From IMG/VR virus record IMGVR_UViG_3300025645_000083, positions 1-58,834 of that record: 58,834 nucleotides of DNA, one strand, 5' to 3'. The stretch comes from a virus. Shown in pieces: positions 18,134-27,321 of this stretch; position 1 is the stretch's first letter; each line of letters begins with the position of its first letter. The notes under the pieces are model-generated. The model did not search any database, was not told the DNA's origin, and worked only from the letters and a program-made list of their open reading frames with translations. The position numbers were made by a program, and so were the translations under genes.

Positions 18134-19096
18134 ATGACGCCAAACAATGCAAACGTATTCTTGTCATCTGTTGCTAGAACTGATAAAAGGTTTAAGTATT
18201 ACGGAACAGGAAGCATAGAAAATATCAGCCTATTAAAAATGATTTATAAGTATGCTTGTTATGCTGGGGATTATGATACATTACAGAAGTTAGATAGACT
18301 TGTTAGCTTATTGCAACAAATGGATCCAGATATCTGTGTCAATGTTCATAATGCTGTTGGATCAGGATTCTTCCCAGAGGATAATCCAGATGTATCTATA
18401 CCAGATACTAGTAACAATACTGCTCCTACAATAACAGTAGGATCAGTTACTGTTGGTGCCGATGATAACACTTATAGTGTATTTGTTATAGGTGATTTTA
18501 CTAATTCATTTTCTGATGCTGATGGAGATGGCATTGGAGATGTAGTTATTAAAACACTACCAGCTAATGGTACGTTAACTTACAACTCAATAGATGTTAC
18601 TACTAATCAAGTTATACCAAAAGAATCAATAGGAAGTTTAGTTTATACAAGAAATTCAACTCTTGGTTATAGCACTAACTTTAACTATGCCGTGTATGAT
18701 GACAACCAAAATCCTTTACAATCTAATACGGTACAAATGGCAATTGAGGTTATTGTTGCAAGTAATCAGCCTGCTACAATAGGTGATAACACAATTTACT
18801 CTGACAATAGAGAGGTAACTATACTTACCTTAGCTATGTTTACTTCCGGACTAACGGCTCCATATAATGATCCAGAAGCGGATCTTATTGATGCTATTAG
18901 AATAGATGATATATCATCTACAAATGTAGGTGTATTTAAACTAAATGGAATAGCTATATCAGAGTTAGATATTATAACTAGAGAACAATTGAATGCTAGC
19001 TTATTCACGCACGAAGGACCAAATCAAGATACTATTAGTTCTGATGTGTTTGGATTTTCAGCACGAGATGAAGGCTCTTTAATCTGGGTACAATAA
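18134..19096 (+). CDS. Surface protein with Ig/cadherin-like repeats
   Basis: ATG 18,134, two bases after the previous stop, is preferred over an in-frame ATG at 18,113 inside it. The product has 320 residues. Residues 1-75 are helical (SLLKMIYKYACYAGDYDTLQ), likely the virion anchor. Two beta modules follow, of the kind FSDADGDGIGDVVIKTLPAN, then GTLTYNSIDVTTNQVIP and LVYTRNSTLGYSTNFNYAVY, typical of cadherin-like/CSPG repeats on cell-surface and phage proteins. Such modules often hold weak carbohydrate contacts. The next large gene carries two more copies. The likely role is capsid or neck decoration aiding attachment. Confidence 0.6.
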   Translation: MTPNNANVFLSSVARTDKRFKYYGTGSIENISLLKMIYKYACYAGDYDTLQKLDRLVSLLQQMDPDICVNVHNAVGSGFFPEDNPDVSIPDTSNNTAPTITVGSVTVGADDNTYSVFVIGDFTNSFSDADGDGIGDVVIKTLPANGTLTYNSIDVTTNQVIPKESIGSLVYTRNSTLGYSTNFNYAVYDDNQNPLQSNTVQMAIEVIVASNQPATIGDNTIYSDNREVTILTLAMFTSGLTAPYNDPEADLIDAIRIDDISSTNVGVFKLNGIAISELDIITREQLNASLFTHEGPNQDTISSDVFGFSARDEGSLIWVQ

Positions 19097-19137
19097 TGGC
19101 AATATTCACAATAACAAATACAGGCACTAAGCCTTAA
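19096..19137 (+). pseudogene. 13-codon vestigial copy of the start of the next gene
   Basis: ATG overlaps the preceding stop (TAATGG) and encodes MAIFTITNTGTKP before TAA at 19,135-19,137. The next gene begins MAKFNVTNVSSINLPP four bases later. The matching pattern (MAxFxxTN) suggests that this is the leftover front end of a tandem duplicate whose body was deleted, or a re-initiation leader. It is too short to be a domain. Confidence 0.35.
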
Positions 19138-19140
19138 TAC

Positions 19141-19887
19141 ATGGCAAAATTTAATGTAACAAATGTTAGCTCTATCAACCTGCCTCCAACCGAGGTGGGT
19201 GATATTACAATTAATATAGTTTTTGCAGTGGGCACACATGTGTTTACTCCAGCTAATTTCACGACAGAGACAGTTCCTGTTTATTCTGACCCAGAGGGAG
19301 ATGATGTATTTACAGTTAAAATTACTGCTCTTCCTACCTTAGGGTCATTAGAACTAAGTGCTGTTGCTGTTAATGTTAATGATGAGATAACTTTAGCGGA
19401 TATAACAGCGGGTAATCTTACTTACGATATTGCTGTTGCTGAGACTGCTGGATATTCTGATTCAGATATGACATTCAATATAGCTGATGATGGATCTGAA
19501 ACTTATGGAGTCATAACTGATGGTATTGTAACTTTCGCCGTGACATCTGAAATTAATTTACCTCCTAGTGATGTTGGGGACAATATCATAAACTTAACAA
19601 ATGGTGAGTTTTACACGTTTACATCAGCTAACTTTACAACAGAAACTACACCAGCGTATGTTGATCCAGAAGGAGATGCACCTTATAAGGTAAAAATACT
19701 TACTCTTCCTGCAAATGGAACATTAAAATTTAATGGAACTAATGTTATTGTAAATCAAGAAGTAACTGTTGCAGAAATTGATGCTGGACTTCTTACGTAT
19801 GTTCCAGATGTTTCAATCAAAACTGTACAATCACTTACCTTTGACTTTGCAGTATCGGATGTTGGGTCGGAAGGTTTTACTAGTTAA
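19141..19887 (+). CDS. Two-repeat Ig/cadherin-like surface protein
   Basis: This 248-residue protein is almost entirely two tandem ~115-residue modules. Both begin INLPP(T/S)(E/D)VGD and continue with a FT(P/S)ANFTTET strand, a YxDPEGD turn, and (A/T)LPxxGxL followed by a T(Y/V)D- or TYVPD-type ending. The DPEGD turn is a probable calcium site by analogy with cadherin-like repeats. It has no signal peptide or anchor of its own, so it probably docks on the virion through the first module or the 18,134 product. It ends 86 bases before a separately promoted gene. Confidence 0.6.
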   Translation: MAKFNVTNVSSINLPPTEVGDITINIVFAVGTHVFTPANFTTETVPVYSDPEGDDVFTVKITALPTLGSLELSAVAVNVNDEITLADITAGNLTYDIAVAETAGYSDSDMTFNIADDGSETYGVITDGIVTFAVTSEINLPPSDVGDNIINLTNGEFYTFTSANFTTETTPAYVDPEGDAPYKVKILTLPANGTLKFNGTNVIVNQEVTVAEIDAGLLTYVPDVSIKTVQSLTFDFAVSDVGSEGFTS

Positions 19888-19921
19888 TGAAATGTATATC
19901 AGAAGATAATGATATAAAAAC

Positions 19922-19952
19922 TTGACTTGTATAATATAAAATCGTATATTTA
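19922..19952 (+). promoter_or_regulatory. Bacteroidota-type promoter before the phosphoesterase gene
   Basis: TTG at 19,922-19,924 and TATATTTA at 19,945-19,952 are separated by 20 bases. This fits the Bacteroidota housekeeping consensus TTG-N(19-21)-TAnnTTTG with one mismatch at the last base. It lies in the 85-base gap before ATG 19,973 and would give a leader of about 15 bases. Confidence 0.65.
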
Positions 19953-19972
19953 CAAAAACAATATATTTTTAT

Positions 19973-20977
19973 ATGAGTTCAAACATCAGTAAAATTAAAG
20001 AATTTTTAGGGAGAAGACAAGGTTATTTAAAATGTGGTAATCAAAGGATTGCAGACGCTTTAGATGCTGAATACGGAGGCTTCAACTTATTTAAGCTTAA
20101 TGATATAAAGAGCGTAAAAAAACAGCTTAAAAGACGCGGAGTAAAGGCCATGGTTAAAGTAGCTAAAAGCACATCCTCAGACAGTGATATGAAAAGACAA
20201 CTGCAAGAGATGGCGAGTAAATTAGGAATGAAAGTAGTGGACAGTGAACCACAACAAATTAAACCTGGAAATGCATACTCAAGTAGAGACATTTCAAGAC
20301 TAAAACCTTATAAGAAAGGTAATATAGATAATATTCTAATTATAGGTGACTTACATGAGCCATTTTGTTTAGATGAATATTTGTTCTTTTGTAGAGAGCA
20401 ACAAGAAAAATACGATTGCGGAACAGTAATCTTTATAGGAGATGTGATTGATAATCACTATTCCAGTTATCATGAGCAAGATCCAGATGGCTATGCGGCT
20501 GGTGAGGAGCTTGATAGAGCAATTGATAGAATATCTGATTGGCATGCTATCTTTCCAAAAGCTACTGTTATAATAGGCAACCATGATAGAATGGCTTATA
20601 GAAAAGCTACAACTGCAGGTCTATCTAGAAAATGGGTAAGAGCATATAGTGATGTTCTTAATACGCCAGGTTGGGATTTTGTAGAGAACATTGAATTGTT
20701 TAATATAAACTTTAATCACGGTGAAGGCGGAACTGCAAGAACAAGAATAAAAAATGAATTGCAGTCACAAGTACAAGGACACTTGCACTCTCAATTTTAT
20801 GTTGAGTTTATAGCAGGCATGAACTTCTTGATATTTGGAATGCAAGTAGGATGTGGAGTAGACAGAGAAGCCTATGCAATGGCTTACGGAAGGAATTACA
20901 AAAAGCCCATTATTGGATGTGGAGTAGTTCTTGATAAAGGTACAATGCCAATTCCATTACCTATGAAAATGAAGTAG
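19973..20977 (+). CDS. Calcineurin-like metallophosphoesterase
   Basis: This 334-residue protein has all five metallophosphoesterase motifs in order: D126-L-H128 in IIGDLHEPF, GD157-VID160 in IFIGDVIDNH, GNH204-D205 in VIIGNHDRM, H249 in NFNHGEGG, and GH270-L-H272 in VQGHLHSQF. These bind two metals. The N-terminal 110 residues are a separate basic helical domain (KIKEFLGRRQGYLKCGNQRI, then VKKQLKRRGVKAMVKVA), possibly DNA- or protein-binding. Family members hydrolyse phosphomono- or diesters; the substrate here is unknown. It sits inside the virion block but has its own promoter, so it may be a moron or a DNA-end-processing enzyme. An A-rich leader precedes the ATG. Confidence 0.85.
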   Translation: MSSNISKIKEFLGRRQGYLKCGNQRIADALDAEYGGFNLFKLNDIKSVKKQLKRRGVKAMVKVAKSTSSDSDMKRQLQEMASKLGMKVVDSEPQQIKPGNAYSSRDISRLKPYKKGNIDNILIIGDLHEPFCLDEYLFFCREQQEKYDCGTVIFIGDVIDNHYSSYHEQDPDGYAAGEELDRAIDRISDWHAIFPKATVIIGNHDRMAYRKATTAGLSRKWVRAYSDVLNTPGWDFVENIELFNINFNHGEGGTARTRIKNELQSQVQGHLHSQFYVEFIAGMNFLIFGMQVGCGVDREAYAMAYGRNYKKPIIGCGVVLDKGTMPIPLPMKMK

Positions 20978-20982
20978 AAACA

Positions 20983-21297
20983 ATGAATGAACATATCATA
21001 ATTGGCTCAATAACACTACCATATAGCCTCTCAAACACTGAGAGGCTTTTGTGGTTAGAAGACTGGATGTACGAATGCGCAGAAGGAATATTGGTAAATA
21101 GAATTATTGAAGTCATATTTACTAGAAAAGAAGCCATAGAAGACTCAATTGAATTTTTGGTAAAAAACAATACACACTGGATCCTTATGAAGGATAATGA
21201 ATTCTTAGCACCAAATGGTATAATAGTTAGATTTCATTATGACGAAGAAGGAGACAAATTATTAAGTCAAATAAGAAACACATACAAGAATGACTAA
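20983..21297 (+). CDS. Small unknown protein
   Basis: This 104-residue protein is acidic, with two helices (NTERLLWLEDWMYECAEGIL, RKEAIEDSIEFLVKNNT) and a final strand part (GIIVRFHYDEEGDKLL). It starts five bases after the phosphoesterase and its last eight bases overlap the next gene, so the three are probably cotranscribed. No family is recognised. Confidence 0.5.
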   Translation: MNEHIIIGSITLPYSLSNTERLLWLEDWMYECAEGILVNRIIEVIFTRKEAIEDSIEFLVKNNTHWILMKDNEFLAPNGIIVRFHYDEEGDKLLSQIRNTYKND

Positions 21298-21970
21298 GAA
21301 AGAATTAATATACACAGTCTTTGAGAAACTAAAAGTTAACTCTGATGATATGGATATCACAGAAGAGTTTGTTAGCTTCTTGATTGATAGCAAGCGCGCA
21401 ATGCTACTCAAGCAAAGATTTGATGCTAAGCCCTGGGCTATGCCGATAGAGACTAAACAAGAGCTTTGCTTAAGCCTAGAGGTTGTTTCTAAGGTAGCAG
21501 ACATGCCATGCTTTGGAAGAATAGTAAGAACAACTGTATCTTTACCTCCAAGTATTAAGATTAAAGGAAAAGAAGGCCCACTAACTGTTAGAAAATATGA
21601 TAGCTCAGCAATACATGTTAATATCATTCCATTAGAGAGAATACCTTTTATTGGAAACAATCAATTCACTGCCTCTATGATATATGGTACAATTGACTAT
21701 GATAATAACTTCTATTTAGTATCAGGGTCAGATAAGCTAAATCTTATGACTGAAATTAAGATAGCTGATATCTTTGAGAAGCCTGGTAATGCCGCTCTAT
21801 TAGAATGTGGTGCAGCAGATGAGGATTGTGAAGTATGGGAAAGAGAGTATCCAGTTGAACTATCCATGGTAGATGATCTGGTTAAAATAGTTGTACAAGA
21901 TTTGTCAAGAACATTTAATATTCCTGATGATAGTACTAATGATGCAGATGGCGAAAGAAAAGGACAATAG
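21290..21970 (+). CDS. Virion ring/adaptor candidate
   Basis: This 226-residue protein has an N-terminal helical bundle (MTKKELIYTVFEKLKVNSDD, then FVSFLIDSKRAMLLKQRF). A beta core follows with FGRIVRTTVSLPPSIKIKG and IIPLERIPFIGNNQFTASMI. The C-terminus is helical and acidic (DDLVKIVVQDLSRTFNIPDD). This order of a helical start, a beta barrel and a helical end, next to two similar genes and the muzzle gene, fits the stacked ring proteins of crAss-like tails. The call is by context and general fold only. Confidence 0.5.
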   Translation: MTKKELIYTVFEKLKVNSDDMDITEEFVSFLIDSKRAMLLKQRFDAKPWAMPIETKQELCLSLEVVSKVADMPCFGRIVRTTVSLPPSIKIKGKEGPLTVRKYDSSAIHVNIIPLERIPFIGNNQFTASMIYGTIDYDNNFYLVSGSDKLNLMTEIKIADIFEKPGNAALLECGAADEDCEVWEREYPVELSMVDDLVKIVVQDLSRTFNIPDDSTNDADGERKGQ

Positions 21971-22457
21971 GAGTCATATAGTTAAAGCTGATTACGGCAC
22001 AAATGACTATTATAGATACTATAAAAAAAAGTATAGAACAAATGTATCTAGACTTGTTTATGGTCAAATCATAAGAGAGTTCAATGAGCACACTAGAGAT
22101 AGGTTGTCACATAAAGGAGCTGGATGTATTATACCTTCTGGATTAGGAAAAATAGAACTGCGGAAGGTAAAGACTGAGGTTAAAATAGATGAAGATGGAT
22201 CTATAATCAACCACTTACCAACTAACTGGAAAGAAACAAGAAAACTCTGGGCTGACAATCCTAAGGCAAGAGAAAAAAGAATAAAGATTAAATTTACCAA
22301 CGAGCACACTGATGGGCATATGTTCAGAATAGTGTACTTAAGATCTAAAGCAATATATAAAAACAAAAGCGTATATAAGATGAGGTTTAATAGAACTATG
22401 AAGAGGGATCTCTCTAAGTCTATATTCCAAGGTCGTATTGATGCATTCTTAAAATAA
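21948..22457 (+). CDS. Conserved structural-block protein, unknown function
   Basis: ATG 21,948 is preferred: the frame runs back to 21,891, but that part only re-reads the end of the previous gene. The 169-residue product is very basic (about one quarter Lys or Arg). Its recognisable course is YYRYYKKKYRTNVSRLVYGQ, AGCIIPSGLGKIELRKVKTE, then NWKETRKLWADNPKAREKRI and NEHTDGHMFRIVYLRSKAIY. This pattern recurs in many Bacteroidota phages beside tail-adaptor genes. The charge suggests contact with DNA, perhaps where it passes the neck. It overlaps the upstream gene by 23 bases. Confidence 0.55.
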   Translation: MAKEKDNRSHIVKADYGTNDYYRYYKKKYRTNVSRLVYGQIIREFNEHTRDRLSHKGAGCIIPSGLGKIELRKVKTEVKIDEDGSIINHLPTNWKETRKLWADNPKAREKRIKIKFTNEHTDGHMFRIVYLRSKAIYKNKSVYKMRFNRTMKRDLSKSIFQGRIDAFLK

Positions 22458-22463
22458 CACACA

Positions 22464-23183
22464 ATGGCAAACACCGGAAGATTAGTAAGTATTAAAATGA
22501 TAGCTGATAGGCTAATGAGAAATCCTGTCTTAAAAGACTTAAGCTGGGAATTCATTGTTGACAATGCTATTGAAGTAATGCGCATACTAGAAACTCCTGC
22601 TCTATTTATCTCTAAGCAAGAAGCTGTTGAGATATCAAATTTCAAAGGAACTCTTCCTATTGATATAATGAAGGTAGAAGCAGTGTATAGACAAGATACT
22701 GATACTAGTGATCTTATCCCATTAAGGACTGGAACTGACACACTACACAACCACTATGATTCATATAATGATGCAACATCAGGAACTAATGGTGGTCAAA
22801 CATACACAATGAACAATAGTAAGATATTCGCTAACTTTGAGACTGGTACAGCTGTAATAGTTTATAAGGCCATAGCAATGGATGAGGAATGCTACCCTTT
22901 GGTTCTAGATAATGCAGTGTTACTTAGGTGTATTGAAAGTTATATAAAATATAGATGGTTTGACATCCTTAATGACATGGAACAAATCTCTGATAGAAAA
23001 CTAAACAAAGCTGAAGTAGACTATTTAGCTAATGTTGCGCAAGCTGATACTAATTTGAAACTACCTTCTGATGATGAGATGGAAACAATAGTTAATCAGA
23101 TCACTCAGCTAATACCATCAAGAACTCAATTTCAAGATAGATTTGCATTTTTAGGTGCACAAGAACACTTACGTATACACTAA
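22464..23183 (+). CDS. Tail adaptor/ring protein candidate
   Basis: This 239-residue protein is largely helical, starting ANTGRLVSIKMIADRLMRNP and FIVDNAIEVMRILETPALFI. A short beta insert follows (VEAVYRQDTDTSDLIPLRTG, IFANFETGTAVIVYKAIAMD), then a helical C-terminal half (LLRCIESYIKYRWFDILND, VDYLANVAQADTNLKLPSDD). Helical proteins of this size immediately before the muzzle gene form the ring just under the portal in crAss-like phages and recall the gp4/gp11-type adaptors of other podoviruses. It starts six bases after the preceding gene and ends three bases before the muzzle gene. Confidence 0.6.
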   Translation: MANTGRLVSIKMIADRLMRNPVLKDLSWEFIVDNAIEVMRILETPALFISKQEAVEISNFKGTLPIDIMKVEAVYRQDTDTSDLIPLRTGTDTLHNHYDSYNDATSGTNGGQTYTMNNSKIFANFETGTAVIVYKAIAMDEECYPLVLDNAVLLRCIESYIKYRWFDILNDMEQISDRKLNKAEVDYLANVAQADTNLKLPSDDEMETIVNQITQLIPSRTQFQDRFAFLGAQEHLRIH

Positions 23184-23186
23184 GAC

Positions 23187-26100
23187 ATGATTAAACAACA
23201 ACTACTTGGCTACAAAGGAATGTCAAAGGATCTTGCTAAAAGCAAGCAATCTGACAAATACTTTGATGCTAAAAACATAAGAATACTAGCTACTGATCAA
23301 CAAAGTTCTTTCTCTGTAACGAATGAGCATGGGAATTCTCAGGTCTTTGCTATTCCTACTCCAGTGTTCAATATTACGGATACTAGTATTGATTATACTG
23401 TTGGAACAACTGCTAAGAGTTTAGCTTACAAAACTAACACCTCTGTTATACCACGTTGTGATTTAGAGGCTAATTTCTATGGCGCCGCAGGACCGGTAGA
23501 AACTTCTGGCACACAAGTGATCATAGGAGTAAAAGAATTAAGAGATTCAGCTATCATTGTAACAACTGATAGCTCTGGCTTTGATTGCTTCTGGGAGTTA
23601 ACTAATGTAAACTCTGGATTGTTTGACTTAGAGTTGCTTTACATGAATGACCTAGGTCTTAATAAGACAAACCTAGTTCAGGTAGAGTATAACTACGAGA
23701 ATTCAATCATACAAAAAATATACTTTGTAGATGGTAAGAATCAATTAAGAACAATGAATATACGTCAAAGTATAGCTGTTGGTGACTCTAAAAATTTAAT
23801 AGATGTGCCGTCTACTGCAATTGATACAGTATCTACATTTGACTTATCTCAAGCCGTTGTTGATTCTGTAGTATCTGGTGGTGGTCACACTGCTGGAATG
23901 GTTCAATACGCGTATGGATTATATATTTTAAATGGATCACAGACTACTATATCTCCATTGTCTGAATTAGTGTCTCTTGACAAGGGTATTGGACTTGGGG
24001 GTGGTGATGTTAACGAGAATGTTGGTAGAGCAGTGATTGTAAATGTGCCGGACATTGACCAGACATTCACACATATTAGAATATACGCTATTAAATACAC
24101 TTCTTATAATGAAGAGCCTGAGGCTTCGCTTATTGCGGACAAGGAAATAGATAATTTCTCAACCTTCACATATTATGATGATGGTTCACGGGTATCAAGT
24201 ATTTCGTTAGCTGCATTCGTGTTTTTAGGATCAGATCCTATTATACCAAAACACATAGCTACTAAAGATAATAGATTATACCCAATAAACATTAAAGAAA
24301 ATACATTTGATTTTGAACTTGACACAAGATGTTATGGTCATAATTCATTTGGTCACATGTCTGTATGGGAAAATATATACTTAAATACATCTAATAATCT
24401 TAGTGGAAATATACTTCCAATAAATGGACCTTCTATTGATTATACATTAGTTCGAGAAAGACATGATTCTATTAATAGGGACTATGATGATTACAAGTAT
24501 CAATCTGATGGAACTACATTAGGCGCAGAAGGAAAGTACTTTAAAGTTGAAGTTGATCAATCTACTTTAACTGATTCAGAGGCGCTTGATAAGCAATTCT
24601 TAAAAGATAGAGAGATATATAGAATAGGAATTCAATTATACAATAGACGTGGCCAAAAGAGTGAGCCTAGTTGGATGTGTGATCTTAAAATACCTGATGG
24701 AAATCTATCAGGAAATTACAATAAGCTTAGAGTAACTTTAAAAGCTGACTTCTATGTTTGGCTAAATACTTCATCTAATTTTGATACTCCGGACGATATA
24801 CCTACTGGATATAAAGTATTAAGGGCTGATAGAACTATTACTGATAAAACAATACTTACTCAAGGTATTATAAACCCAATGGTTGCTAATATTCAGCACA
24901 CTACTAAGCATACAAATCGTTCTGAAAGAAAAACTGATGTAAATACTTCAGAGACAGATAAAATGCCTAGTGTTATTAGAACTTTTCAAACTAATGTTCC
25001 TTTTGTTAAATGTAAAGATTATCATGAGACAGCTTGGAAGGATAGTAATGATTCTACTTTTAGTGACTTAGGAAGAGGTAGAGATAGAGAAGGATTTAAA
25101 GGCGCAGCCTCAAGTGATTGGCGTGCGCAAACATTCCAGCACAATAGACTGCTTCAGATGTTTTCTCCTGAAATATTATTTACTGACATTAGCATTGACT
25201 CTTCTTATGAATTAGAGATTGTAGGACTAATGGAAGAAGATTATTCAGCTAATTGGTCAACAGAAACTAATCCAACTAGTGGTGTACATGGTCAAGAAGC
25301 TAAATTTATAAATGGATTCACATCCGATTCACCTGGCGTTACAATTAACACAATAAAAGGCAATGCTGGATACCTTAGTGATAAGGCATTTTTTGGTCCA
25401 ACCAATGACGATCATAATGTAGCAACACATCAGATGTACAGGCAGTTTAAAGGAGATTTTAGTGTAGCAACTGGTACTCGTAGATATGAACTATATGGAA
25501 CTCCAGAAGTAACAGAGAAAGGGTCAGACTTTACTACATATAATGGTGATACAAACATAAGGTATTCTAATCATCTTAAGAGTCATTTAATTGATGATTT
25601 TAGAGATAGTGATAACGCTAAAGATAATGGTGGTGATAATGCAATTCAAATATTAGGTATTACATCAGAAGGAGCTAAATGCGTTACATTCATGGAAGGT
25701 CCTGATGATAATACATATGATTTAGAAAATAGAACTCCAATTGAAGACATGCATTCTGCATCAGGTATAGCAGAAACAAATGGTATACTTGTGGCTGAAT
25801 TCGCTAAAGATAACAATACAATATATATAGGATCTATATATGGAGGTATGACATTTGAAGCTAAATCTATTAGTTCGTATATTGGTATTGGCACTTACAC
25901 GCCAATAGCCACTGATTCTATATTAATTCAATCTCCTGGAGATACCTTTGTTAACACGTTTACATTTACAAAAATAGCTAAGCAAGATACTGAAGAGACA
26001 TCACAAGCTTACAATAGAGTATGTGAAATAGTGTCAGTTAAATTAGAATCTAGTATAGATTTAAGAAATAGAAATGATTTATCTCTTTCAGAATGGGATA

Positions 26101-27266
26101 ACAGATACCAGCCTAGATACGAAGAGTATCAAAGCTATAACAGAGTTTATTCTCAGCAACCTTCATTAGTTAAGAGTTCAGAGACTGGATTTAAATCTAA
26201 AAAGATACAGGAGTTTGACACAAGACTAATGGCGTCAAAAGAAAAAATACCTGGAGAGAGTGTAGATTCTTGGACAGATTTCTTACAAAATGAAACTATG
26301 GACCTAGATGGTCAATATGGCCCAATAAACGCCGTAGTAAATGCAAATGATGAGATATATTGTTTACAGGATTCAGGTGTTGCGCATATATCAGTAAACC
26401 CTAGAGTTCAAACCTCAGGAGCTGATGGAGTTGCGATAGAGCTTGGTGTTGGTGGTATACTTCATGATTATCAATATGTAACAACTAAATCCGGATGTTT
26501 AAATAAATGGGGCGTAGTTGCTACACAAACAGGATTCTATTACATAGATATCCTTAATAAAGGGATCATACAGTTTAATGGACAAATTAAAGGCTTATCT
26601 GATCAAGAAGGGTTTCATGCTGAGTTCAACAACTCAATGATATACAATGACCTTGTGTTAGACAATGCTGTAAACTCTTTTGGAGTTGCAACAGGATACA
26701 ATAGTGTAAATAATGATGTTTACTTTTCTATGAAAATGTCAACAGGAAGCTTTACAATAGCATACAACGAAGCTACTGGCAGTTTTGTAAGCTATTATGA
26801 TTATATTCCAGCCTGGTATATAAATAAGGGGGCTCGAATGATTACATCAAATCCTGCTAATACACAAATATGGGAGCACTTCCAAGGCTCTAAGAATCAC
26901 TTTTATGGTGTACATTATCCTTCTACAATAGAATTTAATGTTTCTCCACAAGGAGAAAGAGACGTTGTGTTTAATAATGCTTCTTATAAGATGGAAATGA
27001 TTAATAGTGCTGGATCTGACCAACCTAATACTGGCCTTACTAAAGTAAGAGTGTACAATGACTATCAGGATAGTGGTGAAATAGCACTTGCTCTTAGAGA
27101 CAACATGTTTAAGAAATTCAGATCTTGGAAGGTTAACTTGCCAAGAAATGCTGGATCAAGAGATAGAATAAGAAACCCTTGGAGTTTTATTGAATTTACA
27201 TTTGATAACACCTCAGGCAACAGTATGGTCTTGCATGACATGACTATTCATTACACAGAGTATTAA
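23187..27266 (+). CDS. Tail 'muzzle'/stabilisation protein of crAss-like type
   Basis: This 1,359-residue protein has no membrane segments and mixed beta-rich content. The N-terminus reads GYKGMSKDLAKSKQSDKYFD, then AKNIRILATDQQ and TNEHGNSQVF, the usual opening of the large tail-barrel protein of crAss phages and of podovirus stabilisation proteins. A beta-propeller-like middle has phrases such as GVAHISVNPRVQTSG and GVATGYNSVNNDVYFSM. The C-terminus has RDRIRNPWSFIEFTFDNTSG and ends HDMTIHYTEY. In the known crAss virion this protein forms the outer barrel that closes the tail tip. Size and position directly after the adaptor genes agree. Confidence 0.75.
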   Translation: MIKQQLLGYKGMSKDLAKSKQSDKYFDAKNIRILATDQQSSFSVTNEHGNSQVFAIPTPVFNITDTSIDYTVGTTAKSLAYKTNTSVIPRCDLEANFYGAAGPVETSGTQVIIGVKELRDSAIIVTTDSSGFDCFWELTNVNSGLFDLELLYMNDLGLNKTNLVQVEYNYENSIIQKIYFVDGKNQLRTMNIRQSIAVGDSKNLIDVPSTAIDTVSTFDLSQAVVDSVVSGGGHTAGMVQYAYGLYILNGSQTTISPLSELVSLDKGIGLGGGDVNENVGRAVIVNVPDIDQTFTHIRIYAIKYTSYNEEPEASLIADKEIDNFSTFTYYDDGSRVSSISLAAFVFLGSDPIIPKHIATKDNRLYPINIKENTFDFELDTRCYGHNSFGHMSVWENIYLNTSNNLSGNILPINGPSIDYTLVRERHDSINRDYDDYKYQSDGTTLGAEGKYFKVEVDQSTLTDSEALDKQFLKDREIYRIGIQLYNRRGQKSEPSWMCDLKIPDGNLSGNYNKLRVTLKADFYVWLNTSSNFDTPDDIPTGYKVLRADRTITDKTILTQGIINPMVANIQHTTKHTNRSERKTDVNTSETDKMPSVIRTFQTNVPFVKCKDYHETAWKDSNDSTFSDLGRGRDREGFKGAASSDWRAQTFQHNRLLQMFSPEILFTDISIDSSYELEIVGLMEEDYSANWSTETNPTSGVHGQEAKFINGFTSDSPGVTINTIKGNAGYLSDKAFFGPTNDDHNVATHQMYRQFKGDFSVATGTRRYELYGTPEVTEKGSDFTTYNGDTNIRYSNHLKSHLIDDFRDSDNAKDNGGDNAIQILGITSEGAKCVTFMEGPDDNTYDLENRTPIEDMHSASGIAETNGILVAEFAKDNNTIYIGSIYGGMTFEAKSISSYIGIGTYTPIATDSILIQSPGDTFVNTFTFTKIAKQDTEETSQAYNRVCEIVSVKLESSIDLRNRNDLSLSEWDNRYQPRYEEYQSYNRVYSQQPSLVKSSETGFKSKKIQEFDTRLMASKEKIPGESVDSWTDFLQNETMDLDGQYGPINAVVNANDEIYCLQDSGVAHISVNPRVQTSGADGVAIELGVGGILHDYQYVTTKSGCLNKWGVVATQTGFYYIDILNKGIIQFNGQIKGLSDQEGFHAEFNNSMIYNDLVLDNAVNSFGVATGYNSVNNDVYFSMKMSTGSFTIAYNEATGSFVSYYDYIPAWYINKGARMITSNPANTQIWEHFQGSKNHFYGVHYPSTIEFNVSPQGERDVVFNNASYKMEMINSAGSDQPNTGLTKVRVYNDYQDSGEIALALRDNMFKKFRSWKVNLPRNAGSRDRIRNPWSFIEFTFDNTSGNSMVLHDMTIHYTEY

Positions 27267-27285
27267 CTTTGTGTGATAGTCAATA

Positions 27286-27316
27286 TTGGAATTAGGTGTT
27301 GTTTTTAATATATTTG
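27286..27316 (+). promoter_or_regulatory. Consensus Bacteroidota promoter for the ejection-protein block
   Basis: TTG at 27,286-27,288 and a perfect -7 box TATATTTG at 27,309-27,316 are separated by 20 bases. The start of transcription would fall within about six bases of ATG 27,322, so the first message would be leaderless or nearly so. The box lies in the 55-base gap after the muzzle gene. Confidence 0.75.
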
Positions 27317-27321
27317 TAACT

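Noticed and set aside
22064-22750. A 228-codon open frame on the minus strand
   Set aside because: It lies antisense across the end of one and the start of another plus-strand structural gene, both of which show recognisable family patterns and normal spacing. The translated product has a Leu/Ile/Ser composition typical of antisense frames.
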